Shown: one piece after another, positions 50,840 to 59,869 of the stretch
How the letters are laid out: every line of letters starts with the position of its first letter
Position numbering within the stretch: position 1 is the first letter of the stretch
Source: Arboricoccus pini
GTDB lineage: Bacteria > Pseudomonadota > Alphaproteobacteria > Geminicoccales > Geminicoccaceae
Assembly (NCBI RefSeq): GCF_900187945.1
Contig: NZ_FYEH01000007.1
Location: 124,001-188,000, forward strand
Length of the DNA stretch: 64,000 nucleotides
Reading direction: 5' to 3'
Position numbers and translations under genes: made by a program
The notes under the pieces: model-generated
What the model saw: the letters and a program-made list of their open reading frames with translations, nothing else
What the model was told of the DNA's origin: nothing
Databases searched by the model: none

Positions 50840-52002
50840 CAGGCGCTAGCCGGATAAACCCGCCGGACGATCCCAGCACCTGTCGGCCGGCGACAGCAGA
50901 ACAAGAAACAGACCTCATCAGGAGGCATCGTGTCGCAAGGTTCCGAAAATATCGCCCAGCCGATCGTTTCCCTCTGGATGGCGTACCGGCCGACGACAGG
51001 CCGCCCAGCGAGGCTGCCTCGCACGGTGTCCTCGCTCCTGGCGTTTATCCAGGGCTCACCGGCGCCACGTCCGCTTTGTTGTCCGTCCATCAAGCACCGC
51101 CGCGAGCCATGCCGCCGGCGGCATGGCTGGGGAGCGATGGCGGCCTCTTCGTCGGTCGGCTTGATGCGCAAGGTCGACCGGTCGACAATGAGGGATGCCG
51201 GCCAGGACGCATCGGCGACTGTGACGTCTGGAGCGCTAGGTCCTACGGCTCGCCGGATGCCGCGCCCGATGCTCTTTTCGATTATTGGCAAAGCAGCGAT
51301 GGGCGCGAGCGGATGATCGGCCGCTAGGATGCCAGCACGGTGGTGGCGTTCCAGCGCGCGCGAGCAGCATTGGCCGTCGCGCTACATGACCTGGGCTGGT
51401 GGAACGGGCCCTCGATGCGGACGACGCCGCGGTCGGACGCGCCAGGGCGCAGGCAGTCGCCCCGGGCCGGGCGACGCCATCGAAAGGCAGAGGCAGTCCT
51501 CCGCGACCTAGTCGGGACCGTCGCCGAGTCCGTCTAGCTCCTGGGCGACGGACGCTACATCCCGACTGTCCGCAATTCCGGGAAACCAGCATCAGGTTCG
51601 GCGAGGACGGTTATGATCGCTATGACGGCCTCGTCGATGGGAGCTCGAGGTCGTCCTGAGACGACGACGTCGCGATGCTCGCGCGCTGCATCAAAGGATA
51701 GGCGATGCCTTCCCCCTGCCGGCTGCGAGCGGCGTCCCTATCGCTTCTATCATGAGGGAGAAGACGAGGAGGGCGCGCCGATGGTGGGCGAGGTCCTCGT
51801 CAACCAGCCGGAGGGATCCGCGCGTTTCGTCCGTCTCTCGGCCCCGGTTGCAGGCCCGGCTAAGGTCTCGCCACAGGTTACACATGGGTAAAGGACACCT
51901 TCTCCTTCGCGCCGGCCGAGAGCATGCAGGCGGCGATCAGGTTGCAGGGTGCCAGGAAGATCGGCCGCTACGGGACCGGGCTGCCCTCGTAATCCTGGCC
52001 GG
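50840..52002. other. Decayed region with fragments of unknown genes
   Basis: No intact gene is visible in about 1.2 kb. A plus frame ending at TAG 51325-51327 reads like protein over about 100 codons (AAWLGSDGGLFVGRLDAQGR, then SYGSPDAAPDALFDYWQ). Another ends at TAA 51990-51992 (WVKDTFSFAPAESMQAAIRL then GARKIGRYGTGLPS). Neither has a convincing start, and the intervening frames are Arg-rich. I recognise no family. The two fragments may be pieces of one frameshifted gene. Confidence 0.35.
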
Positions 52003-52044
52003 TTAAGACTCAATCCTCACCCGCGACCAACAACCCCACTCCTG

Positions 52045-52125
52045 GGGTCCAGGGGCCTTTCGGCCCATCGACAGCAAAGCTGTCGATCCGTGCTCGCGCA
52101 GCGAGACGGCGATCATCAGATCGCC
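52045..52125. repeat. Array of four perfect hairpins downstream of panB
   Basis: Within about 80 bases there are four consecutive perfect palindromes: GGGCC-TTTC-GGCCC, ATCGACAGC-AAA-GCTGTCGAT (nine pairs), CTCGC-GCA-GCGAG, and GGCGAT-CATCAG-ATCGCC. They lie 25 to 105 bases after the panB stop. A minus-strand frame of 49 codons (52152 to 52003) overlaps the panB stop as ATGA and runs through all of them. This could be a REP-like dispersed element, a structured 3' end, or a terminator cluster. Confidence 0.6.
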
Positions 52126-52148
52126 GAGGGCCGCCGGAGGCTGCTTCT

Positions 52149-52976
52149 TCATGCCTTCGTCCCCAGCCGATAGGTTTCCTCGTCCGCCGGGAAGGTGCCC
52201 TTGCGGATATCGTCGGCGTAGGTTGTGGTGGCTTGCTGGATGGTCTCTTTGAGGTTGGCGTAGCGTCGGACGAATTTGGGGGTCCAGTCGAAGAGGCCCA
52301 GCATGTCTTCGGTCACGAGGATCTGGCCGTCGCATTGGGCAGAGGCGCCGATACCGATGGTGGGGGCGTTGACGTTGCGGGTGATGGTATCTGCGAGGTC
52401 GGCGGCCACGCCTTCGACGACGAGCGCGAAGGCGCCGGCCAGGTCGGCCGCCGTCGCGTCATCGAGGACTTGTTGGCGCTCGGCCTCGGTGCGGCCCTTG
52501 GCCTTGAAGCCGCCGTCCGCGTTGCTGGCCTGCGGGCGCAGGCCGACATGGCCGATGACGGGGATGCCGCGATCGACGAGGAAAGCGATGGTTCGCGCGA
52601 CGCCCTTATGGGTTTCGAGCTTGACGGCCTGGCAGCCGGTCTCGGCGATGAGGCGGCTGGCGCTGGCGAAGGCCTGTTCCGGGCTGGCCTCGTAGGTGCC
52701 GAAGGGAAGGTCGACGGCGACCAGGGCATGGCTGCTGCCGCGCATGACGGCCTGGCCGTGGAGAATCATCATCTCGAGCGTCACGCCCTGGGTGCTGGGC
52801 AGGCCGTGGACGACCATGCCGAGGGAATCGCCGACGAGGAGGAGGTCGACCAGGGGATCGAGGAGGGCTGCCATGGGGGTCGTGTAGGCGGTGAGGGCGA
52901 CGATCTTTTGTCCGCCTTTGCGGCCGGCGATCTCGGGAACGGTGATGCGGCGGGTCTGCTCGGTCTGGCGCGACAA
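52149..52976 (-). CDS. panB: 3-methyl-2-oxobutanoate hydroxymethyltransferase
   Basis: First committed step of pantothenate synthesis, transferring a hydroxymethyl group from methylene-THF to ketoisovalerate. The TIM barrel of 275 residues includes IVALTAYTTPMAALLDPLVDLLLVGDSLGMV (Mg-binding Asp), VAVDLPFGTYEASPEQAF, AVKLETHKG, IPVIGHVGLRPQ, the catalytic Glu in LVVEGVAADLAD, TIGIGASAQCDGQILV and DMLGLFDW. There is no ATG; TTG 52976 has a GAGGAG ribosome site nine bases upstream and gives the normal length, while the frame extends further without meaning. panC is not adjacent. Confidence 0.93.
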   Translation of the reverse strand: MSRQTEQTRRITVPEIAGRKGGQKIVALTAYTTPMAALLDPLVDLLLVGDSLGMVVHGLPSTQGVTLEMMILHGQAVMRGSSHALVAVDLPFGTYEASPEQAFASASRLIAETGCQAVKLETHKGVARTIAFLVDRGIPVIGHVGLRPQASNADGGFKAKGRTEAERQQVLDDATAADLAGAFALVVEGVAADLADTITRNVNAPTIGIGASAQCDGQILVTEDMLGLFDWTPKFVRRYANLKETIQQATTTYADDIRKGTFPADEETYRLGTKA

Positions 52977-53205
52977 GCTGGTGTCTCCTCGGCCTCGGGT
53001 GCATGGCAGGACGGTGATGTCTTCGGAGGGCTTACATCGCCGCGGTGCTGGAAGCCATGGGTCGTCGTGGTGAGCGGTTATGGAGCGCCCCGCGGCGGCT
53101 GGACAGCGCCCAGAGGGGGCGGCAGATGGGTATGGCCTGGATGCATTGGCTTTGGAGGAAGTGGATGGCTGGCTGCGGATCTGGCACGAGCGCAAGGAGA
53201 CGAGC

Positions 53206-53769
53206 ATGGCGCCTGGCGGGAAGGTCTGGTTCACGAGCGATACGCATTTCAACGACCCGCGCGTGCTGGGGATCGACAGGCGGCCTTATGCGACGCTAGC
53301 GCTGCACGACGCGGCGCTCGAGGCCGGCTGGAACGAGGTCGTGGCTGCAAGCGACGAGGTCTGGCATCTGGGCGATGTCGCGAGGTTGAGCAAAGCGGAG
53401 ATCGGCTCGCTGCTTGGTCGGTTGAACGGCGTCAAGCATTTGATCGTCGGCAATAATGACGGTGCATCGACGCTGGAGGCCGAGGGCTGGGCCAGCGTGC
53501 GAACTTATCACGAGCTTTTCTTGGAGGGGCGGCATCTGATCCTTTGTCATTATCCATTCCGCACGTGGAATCAGATGGGCAGGAAGTCGATCGACCTCCA
53601 CGGTCACAGTCATGGAGCGCTCTCGCCGATGACGCGGCAATATGATGTGGGGGTGGATGTGTGGTCCTACAGGCCCGTTGACCTGGCGACCATACTGGCT
53701 ACGAGGCGGCGTGCCGCCAGGGGGGGAGGGGTCAAGCGCTTGGCCACTGGGGAGGGTGAAGAGCGATGA
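53206..53769 (+). CDS. Calcineurin-like metallophosphoesterase
   Basis: A 187-residue metallophosphoesterase with all family metal ligands in order: WFTSDTHFNDPR, WHLGDVAR, LIVGNNDG (an asparagine-rich GNND rather than GNHD), LCHYPFRTW and LHGHSHG. The size and motifs match small cytosolic phosphoesterases of the YfcE/phage-type group; the substrate is unknown. ATG 53206 is preceded by AAGGAGA. The stop overlaps the corA start by ATGA. Confidence 0.85.
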   Translation: MAPGGKVWFTSDTHFNDPRVLGIDRRPYATLALHDAALEAGWNEVVAASDEVWHLGDVARLSKAEIGSLLGRLNGVKHLIVGNNDGASTLEAEGWASVRTYHELFLEGRHLILCHYPFRTWNQMGRKSIDLHGHSHGALSPMTRQYDVGVDVWSYRPVDLATILATRRRAARGGGVKRLATGEGEER

Positions 53770-54734
53770 CGATCGTCGCGGCCTGGGTCTACCGGGAGGG
53801 CAAGCGCATCCGGCAGGCGAGCCTCGATCAGCCGGAGAGCTGGCAGGTCAAGGGGGACGAGTTCATCTGGATCGGGCTGCACGAGCCGGATGCCGGGGAA
53901 TTGCAGCAGCTTGCCCGCCATTTCGACCTGCATCCCCTGGCGGTGGAAGATGCGCTGGAGGCGCATCAACTGCCCAAGGTTGAGGTCTATGGCGAGCAAC
54001 TCTTCATGGTCCTCAAGACGGCCGCCCTGGAGGACTGGCAGATCGTCTATGGCGAGACCGACATCTTCCTCGGTCGCCGGCATATCATCACGGTCCGCCA
54101 CGGCTCGAGCCGCAGCCACCATAAGCTGCGGGAGCATCTGGAGGCGGCGCCCAGTTTGCTTCAGCATGGCGGCGACTATGTGGTGCACGGGGTGCTGGAC
54201 TTCATCGTCGACGGCTATCTGCCGATCATCGAGGCGATTGAGGAGCGTGTGCTCGTCATGGAGCGGGAGACGATCGACAATCCGCTGCAGCGGCGCGACG
54301 CCAGGGCGATCTTCGGGCTGCGGCGCGAACTGATCCGCTTCAAGCGGATCATGGGGCCGATGGGGGAGGTCTGCAACAAGCTCATCAATCTCGAGCTGCC
54401 TTGTATCGATGACAATGTGCGGCCCTATTTCCGCGATGTCTTCGACCATGTGCGCCGTGTCGATACGATGGTGGACGGGCTGCGCGAGATCCTCACCTTC
54501 GTCTTCGAGGCAAGCAGCTTGCTGGAGCAGCAGCGCCAGAGCGACATCACCCGCAAGCTCGCGGCCTGGGCCGCGATCCTGGCGGTACCGACGGCGATCG
54601 CTGGCATCTACGGCATGAATTTCGAGAACATGCCGGAGTTGAAGACCGAGTATGGCTATTTCGTCGTTCTGGGCGTGATCGTTTGCGCGTGCAGCTTTCT
54701 TTACTACCGTTTCAAGCGCTCACGCTGGCTTTAG
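53766..54734 (+). CDS. corA: CorA family divalent metal transporter
   Basis: A 322-residue CorA-type channel for Mg(II), Co(II) or related ions. It has an N-terminal cytoplasmic funnel domain (FIWIGLHEPDAGELQQLARHF, HPLAVEDALEAHQLPKVE), a long stalk helix, and two C-terminal membrane helices with the selectivity motif GIYGMNFENMPEL around residue 284. The tail ends in basic residues (RFKRSRWL). It is translationally coupled to the phosphoesterase. ZntB-type relatives differ in the loop; YGMNFENMPEL favours CorA. About 220 bases without a gene follow. Confidence 0.92.
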   Translation: MTIVAAWVYREGKRIRQASLDQPESWQVKGDEFIWIGLHEPDAGELQQLARHFDLHPLAVEDALEAHQLPKVEVYGEQLFMVLKTAALEDWQIVYGETDIFLGRRHIITVRHGSSRSHHKLREHLEAAPSLLQHGGDYVVHGVLDFIVDGYLPIIEAIEERVLVMERETIDNPLQRRDARAIFGLRRELIRFKRIMGPMGEVCNKLINLELPCIDDNVRPYFRDVFDHVRRVDTMVDGLREILTFVFEASSLLEQQRQSDITRKLAAWAAILAVPTAIAGIYGMNFENMPELKTEYGYFVVLGVIVCACSFLYYRFKRSRWL

Positions 54735-54955
54735 GCCGGTGGTCGATTGCGGCTTGCGAGCAACCTTTGAGTAGCGCCAAGTATCGAAACGGGCGGGCAG
54801 CGGGAGGGCCCTTAATCGTGACCTGGCCTCGCCTTTGGATCGTCGGGCGTTAAAGACTCCTTAAAGAGCCTTGCCTACTGTGTTCGAAGGCGTCTTACTC
54901 CTCGGCACCGCGACTGCTAAGCGTTATTGGGTACAATGAATAAGGAGGCGAACCC

Positions 54956-56647
54956 GTGGAGCCGCAAGCCTGGTCGCAGATCTATGATCCTTTAGGCAAT
55001 GCCGTCATCTCGACAATCATCGCGGCTCTGCCGATCGCCGTCCTTCTCGGTGCGATTGCGATTTTCGAGATCAAGGCGCATATCGCCGCCCTGCTTGGTC
55101 TGCTTGCGGCTCTTGTGGTGGCCATCGTCGGCTTTGGCATGCCGACCTCGATGGCGGTGGCCGCGGCCGCCTATGGCGGGGCCTATGGCCTGATGCCGAT
55201 CGGCTGGATCATCGTCAACGTCATCTTCCTCTATCGCCTCACCTACGAAAAGGGCGAGTTCGACGTCCTTCAGCGCAGCATCGGCAGTCTGTCGGACGAC
55301 AAGCGCCTGCAGTTGCTCTTCATCGCCTTTTCCTTCGGTGCCTTCTTCGAGGGGGCGGCTGGTTTCGGCACGCCGGTTGCCGTCACAGCGGCGATGCTTA
55401 TCGGCCTTGGCTTCTCGCCGCTGGCCGCTTCGGGCCTTTCCCTGATCGCCAATACGGCCCCTGTGGCTTTCGGTGCGCTGGGCACGCCCGTAATCGCGCT
55501 GGCGGCGGTATCGGGGCTCGATCTCCACGAGCTTACCGGCATGATCGGCCGCCAGTTGCCCTTCTTCTCGCTGATCGTGCCGTTCTGGCTGATCTGGGCC
55601 TTTGCGGGCTTCAGGAAGATGATCGAGATCTGGCCGGCCGTTCTGATCGCCGGCGTCAGTTTCGCGTTGCCGCAATATCTGGTCTCGAACTTTCATGGTC
55701 CCTGGCTCGTCGACATCGTGGCTTCCCTCGTGTCGATGGCGGCTCTGGCCCTCTTCATGCGCGTTTGGTCACCCAAGAAGCCCATGACCGAAATGCCCGG
55801 CCGTTTTGCCAAATCCAGCACGGACGAGCTGCCGCCCGAAATGGCAGTTCGCGAGGGCTCGGCGCTGCGTGCATGGATCCCCTGGATCATCCTTTCGGTC
55901 TTCGTGTTTCTCTGGGGCGTGCCGCAGGTCAAAGACCTCCTGGACGGCCTCTATATCGCCAAGCCCGCCGTGCCCTTCCTGAACGATCTGGTTTTGAAGG
56001 TGCCGCCGGTCGTCACCGCACCCGCCGTCGAGCATGCGGTCTATATCTTCAATATCGTCTCGATGACCGGTACCGGCATCCTGCTGGCGGCCATCATCGG
56101 TGGCTTCGTCCTGGGATACGGACCGATCGCCCTGGTCCGGGAGTATCTCAAGACTTTCTGGATCGTGCGCTATTCGCTGATCACGATCGCCTGCATGCTG
56201 GCTCTTGGCTACGTCACCCGCTATTCGGGTACCGATGCGACGATGGGGTTGGCCTTCGCTCAGACGGGCTGGCTCTATCCCTTCTTCGGCACGATGCTGG
56301 GCTGGTTGGGCGTGGCGCTGACGGGCTCCGATACCGCCTCGAACGTGCTTTTTGGCGGCCTGCAGCGGGTGACCGCCCATCAGCTCGGGCTCAATCCCGT
56401 CCTGATGGCGGCGGCCAACAGCTCGGGCGGCGTCATGGGCAAGATGATCGACGCGCAGAGCATCGTCGTCGCCTCGACGGCGACGCGCTGGTACGGGCAT
56501 GAGGGCAACATCCTGCGCTATGTCTTCTTCCATAGCATCGCGCTGGCGGCCCTGGTCGGCCTCATGATCATGGCACAGGCTTATATCGCCCCCTTCACCT
56601 ACCTGGTGCCGCCGATGCCGATGGCGCCGGTTTCCTCGCCGCCCTGA
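54956..56647 (+). CDS. lctP: L-lactate permease
   Basis: Inner-membrane lactate/glycolate transporter of the LctP/LldP family, 563 residues with about 13 helices. Diagnostic stretches: LPIAVLLGAIAIFEIKAHIAAL, AFSFGAFFEGAAGFGTPVAVTAAML, NTAPVAFGALGTPVIALAAVSGLD, and near the C-terminus LGWLGVALTGSDTASNVLFGGL and AANSSGGVMGKMIDAQSIVVA. The start is GTG 54956 with an AAGGAGG ribosome site seven bases upstream. Adjacent lactate dehydrogenase genes are absent. Confidence 0.94.
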   Translation: MEPQAWSQIYDPLGNAVISTIIAALPIAVLLGAIAIFEIKAHIAALLGLLAALVVAIVGFGMPTSMAVAAAAYGGAYGLMPIGWIIVNVIFLYRLTYEKGEFDVLQRSIGSLSDDKRLQLLFIAFSFGAFFEGAAGFGTPVAVTAAMLIGLGFSPLAASGLSLIANTAPVAFGALGTPVIALAAVSGLDLHELTGMIGRQLPFFSLIVPFWLIWAFAGFRKMIEIWPAVLIAGVSFALPQYLVSNFHGPWLVDIVASLVSMAALALFMRVWSPKKPMTEMPGRFAKSSTDELPPEMAVREGSALRAWIPWIILSVFVFLWGVPQVKDLLDGLYIAKPAVPFLNDLVLKVPPVVTAPAVEHAVYIFNIVSMTGTGILLAAIIGGFVLGYGPIALVREYLKTFWIVRYSLITIACMLALGYVTRYSGTDATMGLAFAQTGWLYPFFGTMLGWLGVALTGSDTASNVLFGGLQRVTAHQLGLNPVLMAAANSSGGVMGKMIDAQSIVVASTATRWYGHEGNILRYVFFHSIALAALVGLMIMAQAYIAPFTYLVPPMPMAPVSSPP

Positions 56648-56785
56648 TCAGGTTTCCGTGAAGTGAGCGGTGCGTTGCCGCTCATTCGCGAGATTCCCTT
56701 AAGTGTCTGACGATATGAAGAGGCCTGGGCAAATGTCCCGGGGGGACGCCGCATCGTCGTCCTGGCGCGATCATGCGGAGGCTTG

Positions 56786-58576
56786 ATGACGTTGAGGGAC
56801 AAGGCGGCGATCCTCCGCCGTCGCTCGGTCTTCCTGGCCCTGGTGCTCGGCACCATCGGCGGCCTTTTTTATCTGATGGCGCTGCTCCTGGCCGGCGATG
56901 GGCTGGACCTCATCGATGTTGGGCTCCTTGGCTGCTTCCTCGTCATGCTGCCTTGGAACGCGCTCAATTTCTGGAACGCCGCGGTTGGCGTTGGCCTCAT
57001 GCTGCGGCGGGGCCGGCCGCTAGATCGCGTGGTGCCCAGGCTTCGCTCGCGAGCGCCCCTGCGTGGCCGGACGGTCGTGGCCATGCCGATCTTCGAGGAG
57101 GACCCGACACGCGTGCGCCGCCATCTCGAGGCCATGCGCGCCAGCCTGGAAGCCTTGCCGCAGGCGGCATTTTTCGAGATCCACATCCTGAGCGACACCC
57201 AGGATCCGGTCCTGTCCGCCCAGGAGGCCTGCAGCCTCGAGGCGTGGCCGCCCGGCCCGGTCTCGATTCATTACTGCCGCCGCACCACCAATGCGGATGC
57301 CAAGCAGGGCAATCTTTGGGCTTTTCTCGATCGGCTCCGGCCGGGTTTCGCCTACATGCTGGTGCTGGATGCCGATTCGCTGATGACGGGGGCGGCCATC
57401 CACGATCTGGTGCGCCGCATGGATGCCGATCAGCACCTCGGCATTCTCCAGACGCTGGCCGTGGGCCTGCCGAGCGCGAGCGGCTTTGCCCGGCTCTTCC
57501 AGTACGGTATGCGGCAGGGCATGCAGATGTTCGCGCTGGGTGCTGCCTGGTGGCAGGGAGCGACCGGTTGCTACTGGGGGCACAACGCGCTCATCCGCCT
57601 GGCACCTTTCAAGGCCGCCTGCCGCCTGCCGACGCTGCCGGGCAGGCCACCCTTTGGCGGGCTCATCCTCAGCCACGATCAGGCGGAGGCGGCCCTCATG
57701 CGACGCGCCGGCTATGCCGTCCGCGTCCTGCCGGAAGAGGCCGGCTCGTTTGAGGAAAATCCACCCACGCTTCCTGAGTTCCTGAAGCGCGATCTGCGCT
57801 GGTGCCAGGGCAACATGCAATATGGTCGGCTGCTTTTCTGGCGCGGCCTCACCTGGATGAGCCGGCTGCAGTTGCTCCTGGCCATGCTCATGTACCTGCA
57901 AGCCGCCGCCTGGCTGGGCTTTTTGCTCCTGTCGCTGCTGCGCCCGCTCCTGATCAAGGCGGGTTTGTTGGCGGCACCGACGGTGCCAGGGAAGGCGGCG
58001 CTGGGCTTTGGCCTCTATCTGGTTGTCATGTTCATGGTGCTGACGCCCAAGGCCATGGGCCTCCTCATGACCCTCCTCCGACCGGGAGCCAGACATGCGT
58101 TCGGCGGCACGCGGACGATCCTCGTCTCGGGCGCCGCCGAGTTCCTCTTCTCGCTCCTTCTCATGCCGCTCCTGGCCGCAAGGCAGGCTTTTTTTATCCT
58201 CGGCCTGTTCGCCGGCCGGGCACGGATCTGGTCGAGCCAGCGCCGCGATCAGCACCGCGTCCCGCTGGGTGAGGCCTGGCGAAATCTAGGCCCCATGGCC
58301 GGGCTTGGTTGCCTTTTGACCGTCAGTGCTTTCTGGAGCGCGCCCACATCTCTGCCTATGCTGCTGCCGGTCGTCCTCCCGCTCATGCTGGCACCCTTTC
58401 TGGCCTGGGCCTCCGCCTTGCCAGCCGTCGGGCGCTGGCTCGTCCGGCTCCGCGTGGGGGCAACGCCCGAGGAATTCGATCCGCCCGATGAGGTGAGGGC
58501 GGCCGGCCACGATCTGGCCAGCCGGAGCCTGCCGGCGGGGCGGGCGATGACCGGTCTGACCGACGGGCTGGCTTGA
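56786..58576 (+). CDS. opgH: Glucan biosynthesis glucosyltransferase OpgH/MdoH
   Basis: Inner-membrane GT2 enzyme that builds the beta-1,2-glucan backbone of osmoregulated periplasmic glucans. The 596-residue protein has two N-terminal helices, AMPIFEEDPTRVRRHLEAM, ADAKQGNLWAFLDRLRPGF, the DXD in MLVLDADSLMTG, the ILQTLAVGLPSASGFAR block and RDLRWCQGNMQYGRLL (the QxxRW-like motif), followed by about six helices. It is shorter than the 847-residue E. coli form, as many alphaproteobacterial homologues are. A TTG (56783) precedes ATG 56786. The usual partner opgG is not present; a secreted propeller protein gene follows instead. Confidence 0.9.
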   Translation: MTLRDKAAILRRRSVFLALVLGTIGGLFYLMALLLAGDGLDLIDVGLLGCFLVMLPWNALNFWNAAVGVGLMLRRGRPLDRVVPRLRSRAPLRGRTVVAMPIFEEDPTRVRRHLEAMRASLEALPQAAFFEIHILSDTQDPVLSAQEACSLEAWPPGPVSIHYCRRTTNADAKQGNLWAFLDRLRPGFAYMLVLDADSLMTGAAIHDLVRRMDADQHLGILQTLAVGLPSASGFARLFQYGMRQGMQMFALGAAWWQGATGCYWGHNALIRLAPFKAACRLPTLPGRPPFGGLILSHDQAEAALMRRAGYAVRVLPEEAGSFEENPPTLPEFLKRDLRWCQGNMQYGRLLFWRGLTWMSRLQLLLAMLMYLQAAAWLGFLLLSLLRPLLIKAGLLAAPTVPGKAALGFGLYLVVMFMVLTPKAMGLLMTLLRPGARHAFGGTRTILVSGAAEFLFSLLLMPLLAARQAFFILGLFAGRARIWSSQRRDQHRVPLGEAWRNLGPMAGLGCLLTVSAFWSAPTSLPMLLPVVLPLMLAPFLAWASALPAVGRWLVRLRVGATPEEFDPPDEVRAAGHDLASRSLPAGRAMTGLTDGLA

Positions 58577-58629
58577 CCGCCGCCGCCGCATTTGAAAAGC
58601 ATGACCGAGACGAGAGGACGAAATCCGGC

Positions 58630-59775
58630 ATGCACAAGAAAATCCGTCTGACGCTGGGAGCGCTGGCGCTCGGCTGGCTGGCCATGGGCTCCGTCGCGGA
58701 GGCGGCCGATACGCTTCCCGCCGGCGCGGTCCTGGTGCCGCGCGGCCTCGATCCGTCCGGCCGGTATCTCCTGGCCTTGCATAAGGACGGTGCCGGCTGT
58801 TCAACGCTCGAGCGCTACACTCGTGGCGGCGGTGGTTGGGCGGCCGATGGCTCGATCGGGGGCGAGGCAAGCCCTTGCCGGCCGCTCGCGGTGGCCGCTG
58901 GCGGTGCCACGGCGGTGCTTTATGACTATGGCGGTGATCGCGCGACGGTCGTCGGCGGCCTCGATGGCAGCCTGACCCGCGCCGGCAGCCTGGTGCTCAG
59001 CGGCAGCAAGGCTTTCGCCAACCCGCCGCCGCCGGGCGTCGCCGTGTCGGCGGCCGGCGATGCGATCCTTCTCGGCGCGCCCAACTATGAGTGCAAATAC
59101 GGCGTGCCGCTCAAGCGCTGTGGCGTGGCCGAGCTGTTTCTCGCCGCCGGTGGCACCTGGCGCCAGGCCGACACGATCGCCTTTCCCGAAGGTGGGCCCT
59201 TCAATGTCGAATTCGGCCACGCGCTGGCGGTCGGCAACGCCGGCGCGCTCATCGCGGTCGGCGGGCCTGGCAAGAGCGGTGATCAGGGCGAAGTCTATCT
59301 CTACGAGCGCCAGACGGACGGCCATCTGCAAGAGGCCGGTGTTCTCGTGCCGGATACGCGCGGCGAGGCCAGCTTCGGTAGCGACATCGCCATGTCGGCG
59401 GATGGCCTGGTCATCGCCGTCGGCGGTGACCAAGCCGTCTATCTCTTCGGCCGCGATGCGAAGGGCTGGGCCGGGCTCGCGCGCGTCGCCGCACCAGAAG
59501 CCCGGGCCGGCTATTTTGGCGCGTCCGTGGCGCTTTCGAGCGACGGCTCTCGCCTCCTGGTGGGCGCTCCTCGCGCCACATGCAAATCGGGACCATCGCG
59601 CTGTGGTGCCGCCTATCTCTTCCAGCGCCAGGGCGCTGGCTGGGCGCTGAAGGACAGCCTCGATGCGCCCGTGCCGACGCCCGAGACCGATTTCGGCTAC
59701 GCCGTGGCGTTGGACAAAGCTGGCCGCATGGCTGCCGTGCAGGGCAAGGAAGCCTATCTCTTTGAGCTGAACTAG
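58630..59775 (+). CDS. Secreted FG-GAP/propeller-like protein of unknown function
   Basis: A 381-residue protein with a signal peptide (LTLGALALGWLAMGSVAEAA). The rest is a series of beta-propeller-like blades of the pattern FGxxVALSxDGxxLLVGAP, as in FG-GAP/integrin-alpha-like repeats: GVAVSAAGDAILLGAPN, FGHALAVGNAGALIAVGGPG, FGSDIAMSADGLVIAVGGD, FGASVALSSDGSRLLVGAPR, FGYAVALDKAGRMAAVQG. Two blades carry matching Cys loops (CKYGVPLKRCG and CKSGPSRCG), probably disulfides. It is 54 bases after opgH on the same strand and may act in the periplasm with it, but this is only positional inference. Confidence 0.75.
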   Translation: MHKKIRLTLGALALGWLAMGSVAEAADTLPAGAVLVPRGLDPSGRYLLALHKDGAGCSTLERYTRGGGGWAADGSIGGEASPCRPLAVAAGGATAVLYDYGGDRATVVGGLDGSLTRAGSLVLSGSKAFANPPPPGVAVSAAGDAILLGAPNYECKYGVPLKRCGVAELFLAAGGTWRQADTIAFPEGGPFNVEFGHALAVGNAGALIAVGGPGKSGDQGEVYLYERQTDGHLQEAGVLVPDTRGEASFGSDIAMSADGLVIAVGGDQAVYLFGRDAKGWAGLARVAAPEARAGYFGASVALSSDGSRLLVGAPRATCKSGPSRCGAAYLFQRQGAGWALKDSLDAPVPTPETDFGYAVALDKAGRMAAVQGKEAYLFELN

Positions 59776-59869
59776 CAGGACCGGGTTTTCTCGCCGGCGC
59801 CAAGCGCTAGACTTGGCGGGTCACGAGCAGAAAAGGCCACGCGCATACATGGCCATGAGGAGCAAGCGT

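Noticed and set aside
52977-53252. N-terminal extension of PanB by about 90 residues
   Set aside because: The extension is low-complexity and antisense to the start of the phosphoesterase gene; TTG 52976 has a good ribosome site and gives family length.
54850-54867. Two TTAAAGA direct repeats eleven bases apart upstream of lctP
   Set aside because: They are short and could occur by chance; no regulator gene or promoter spacing supports an operator.
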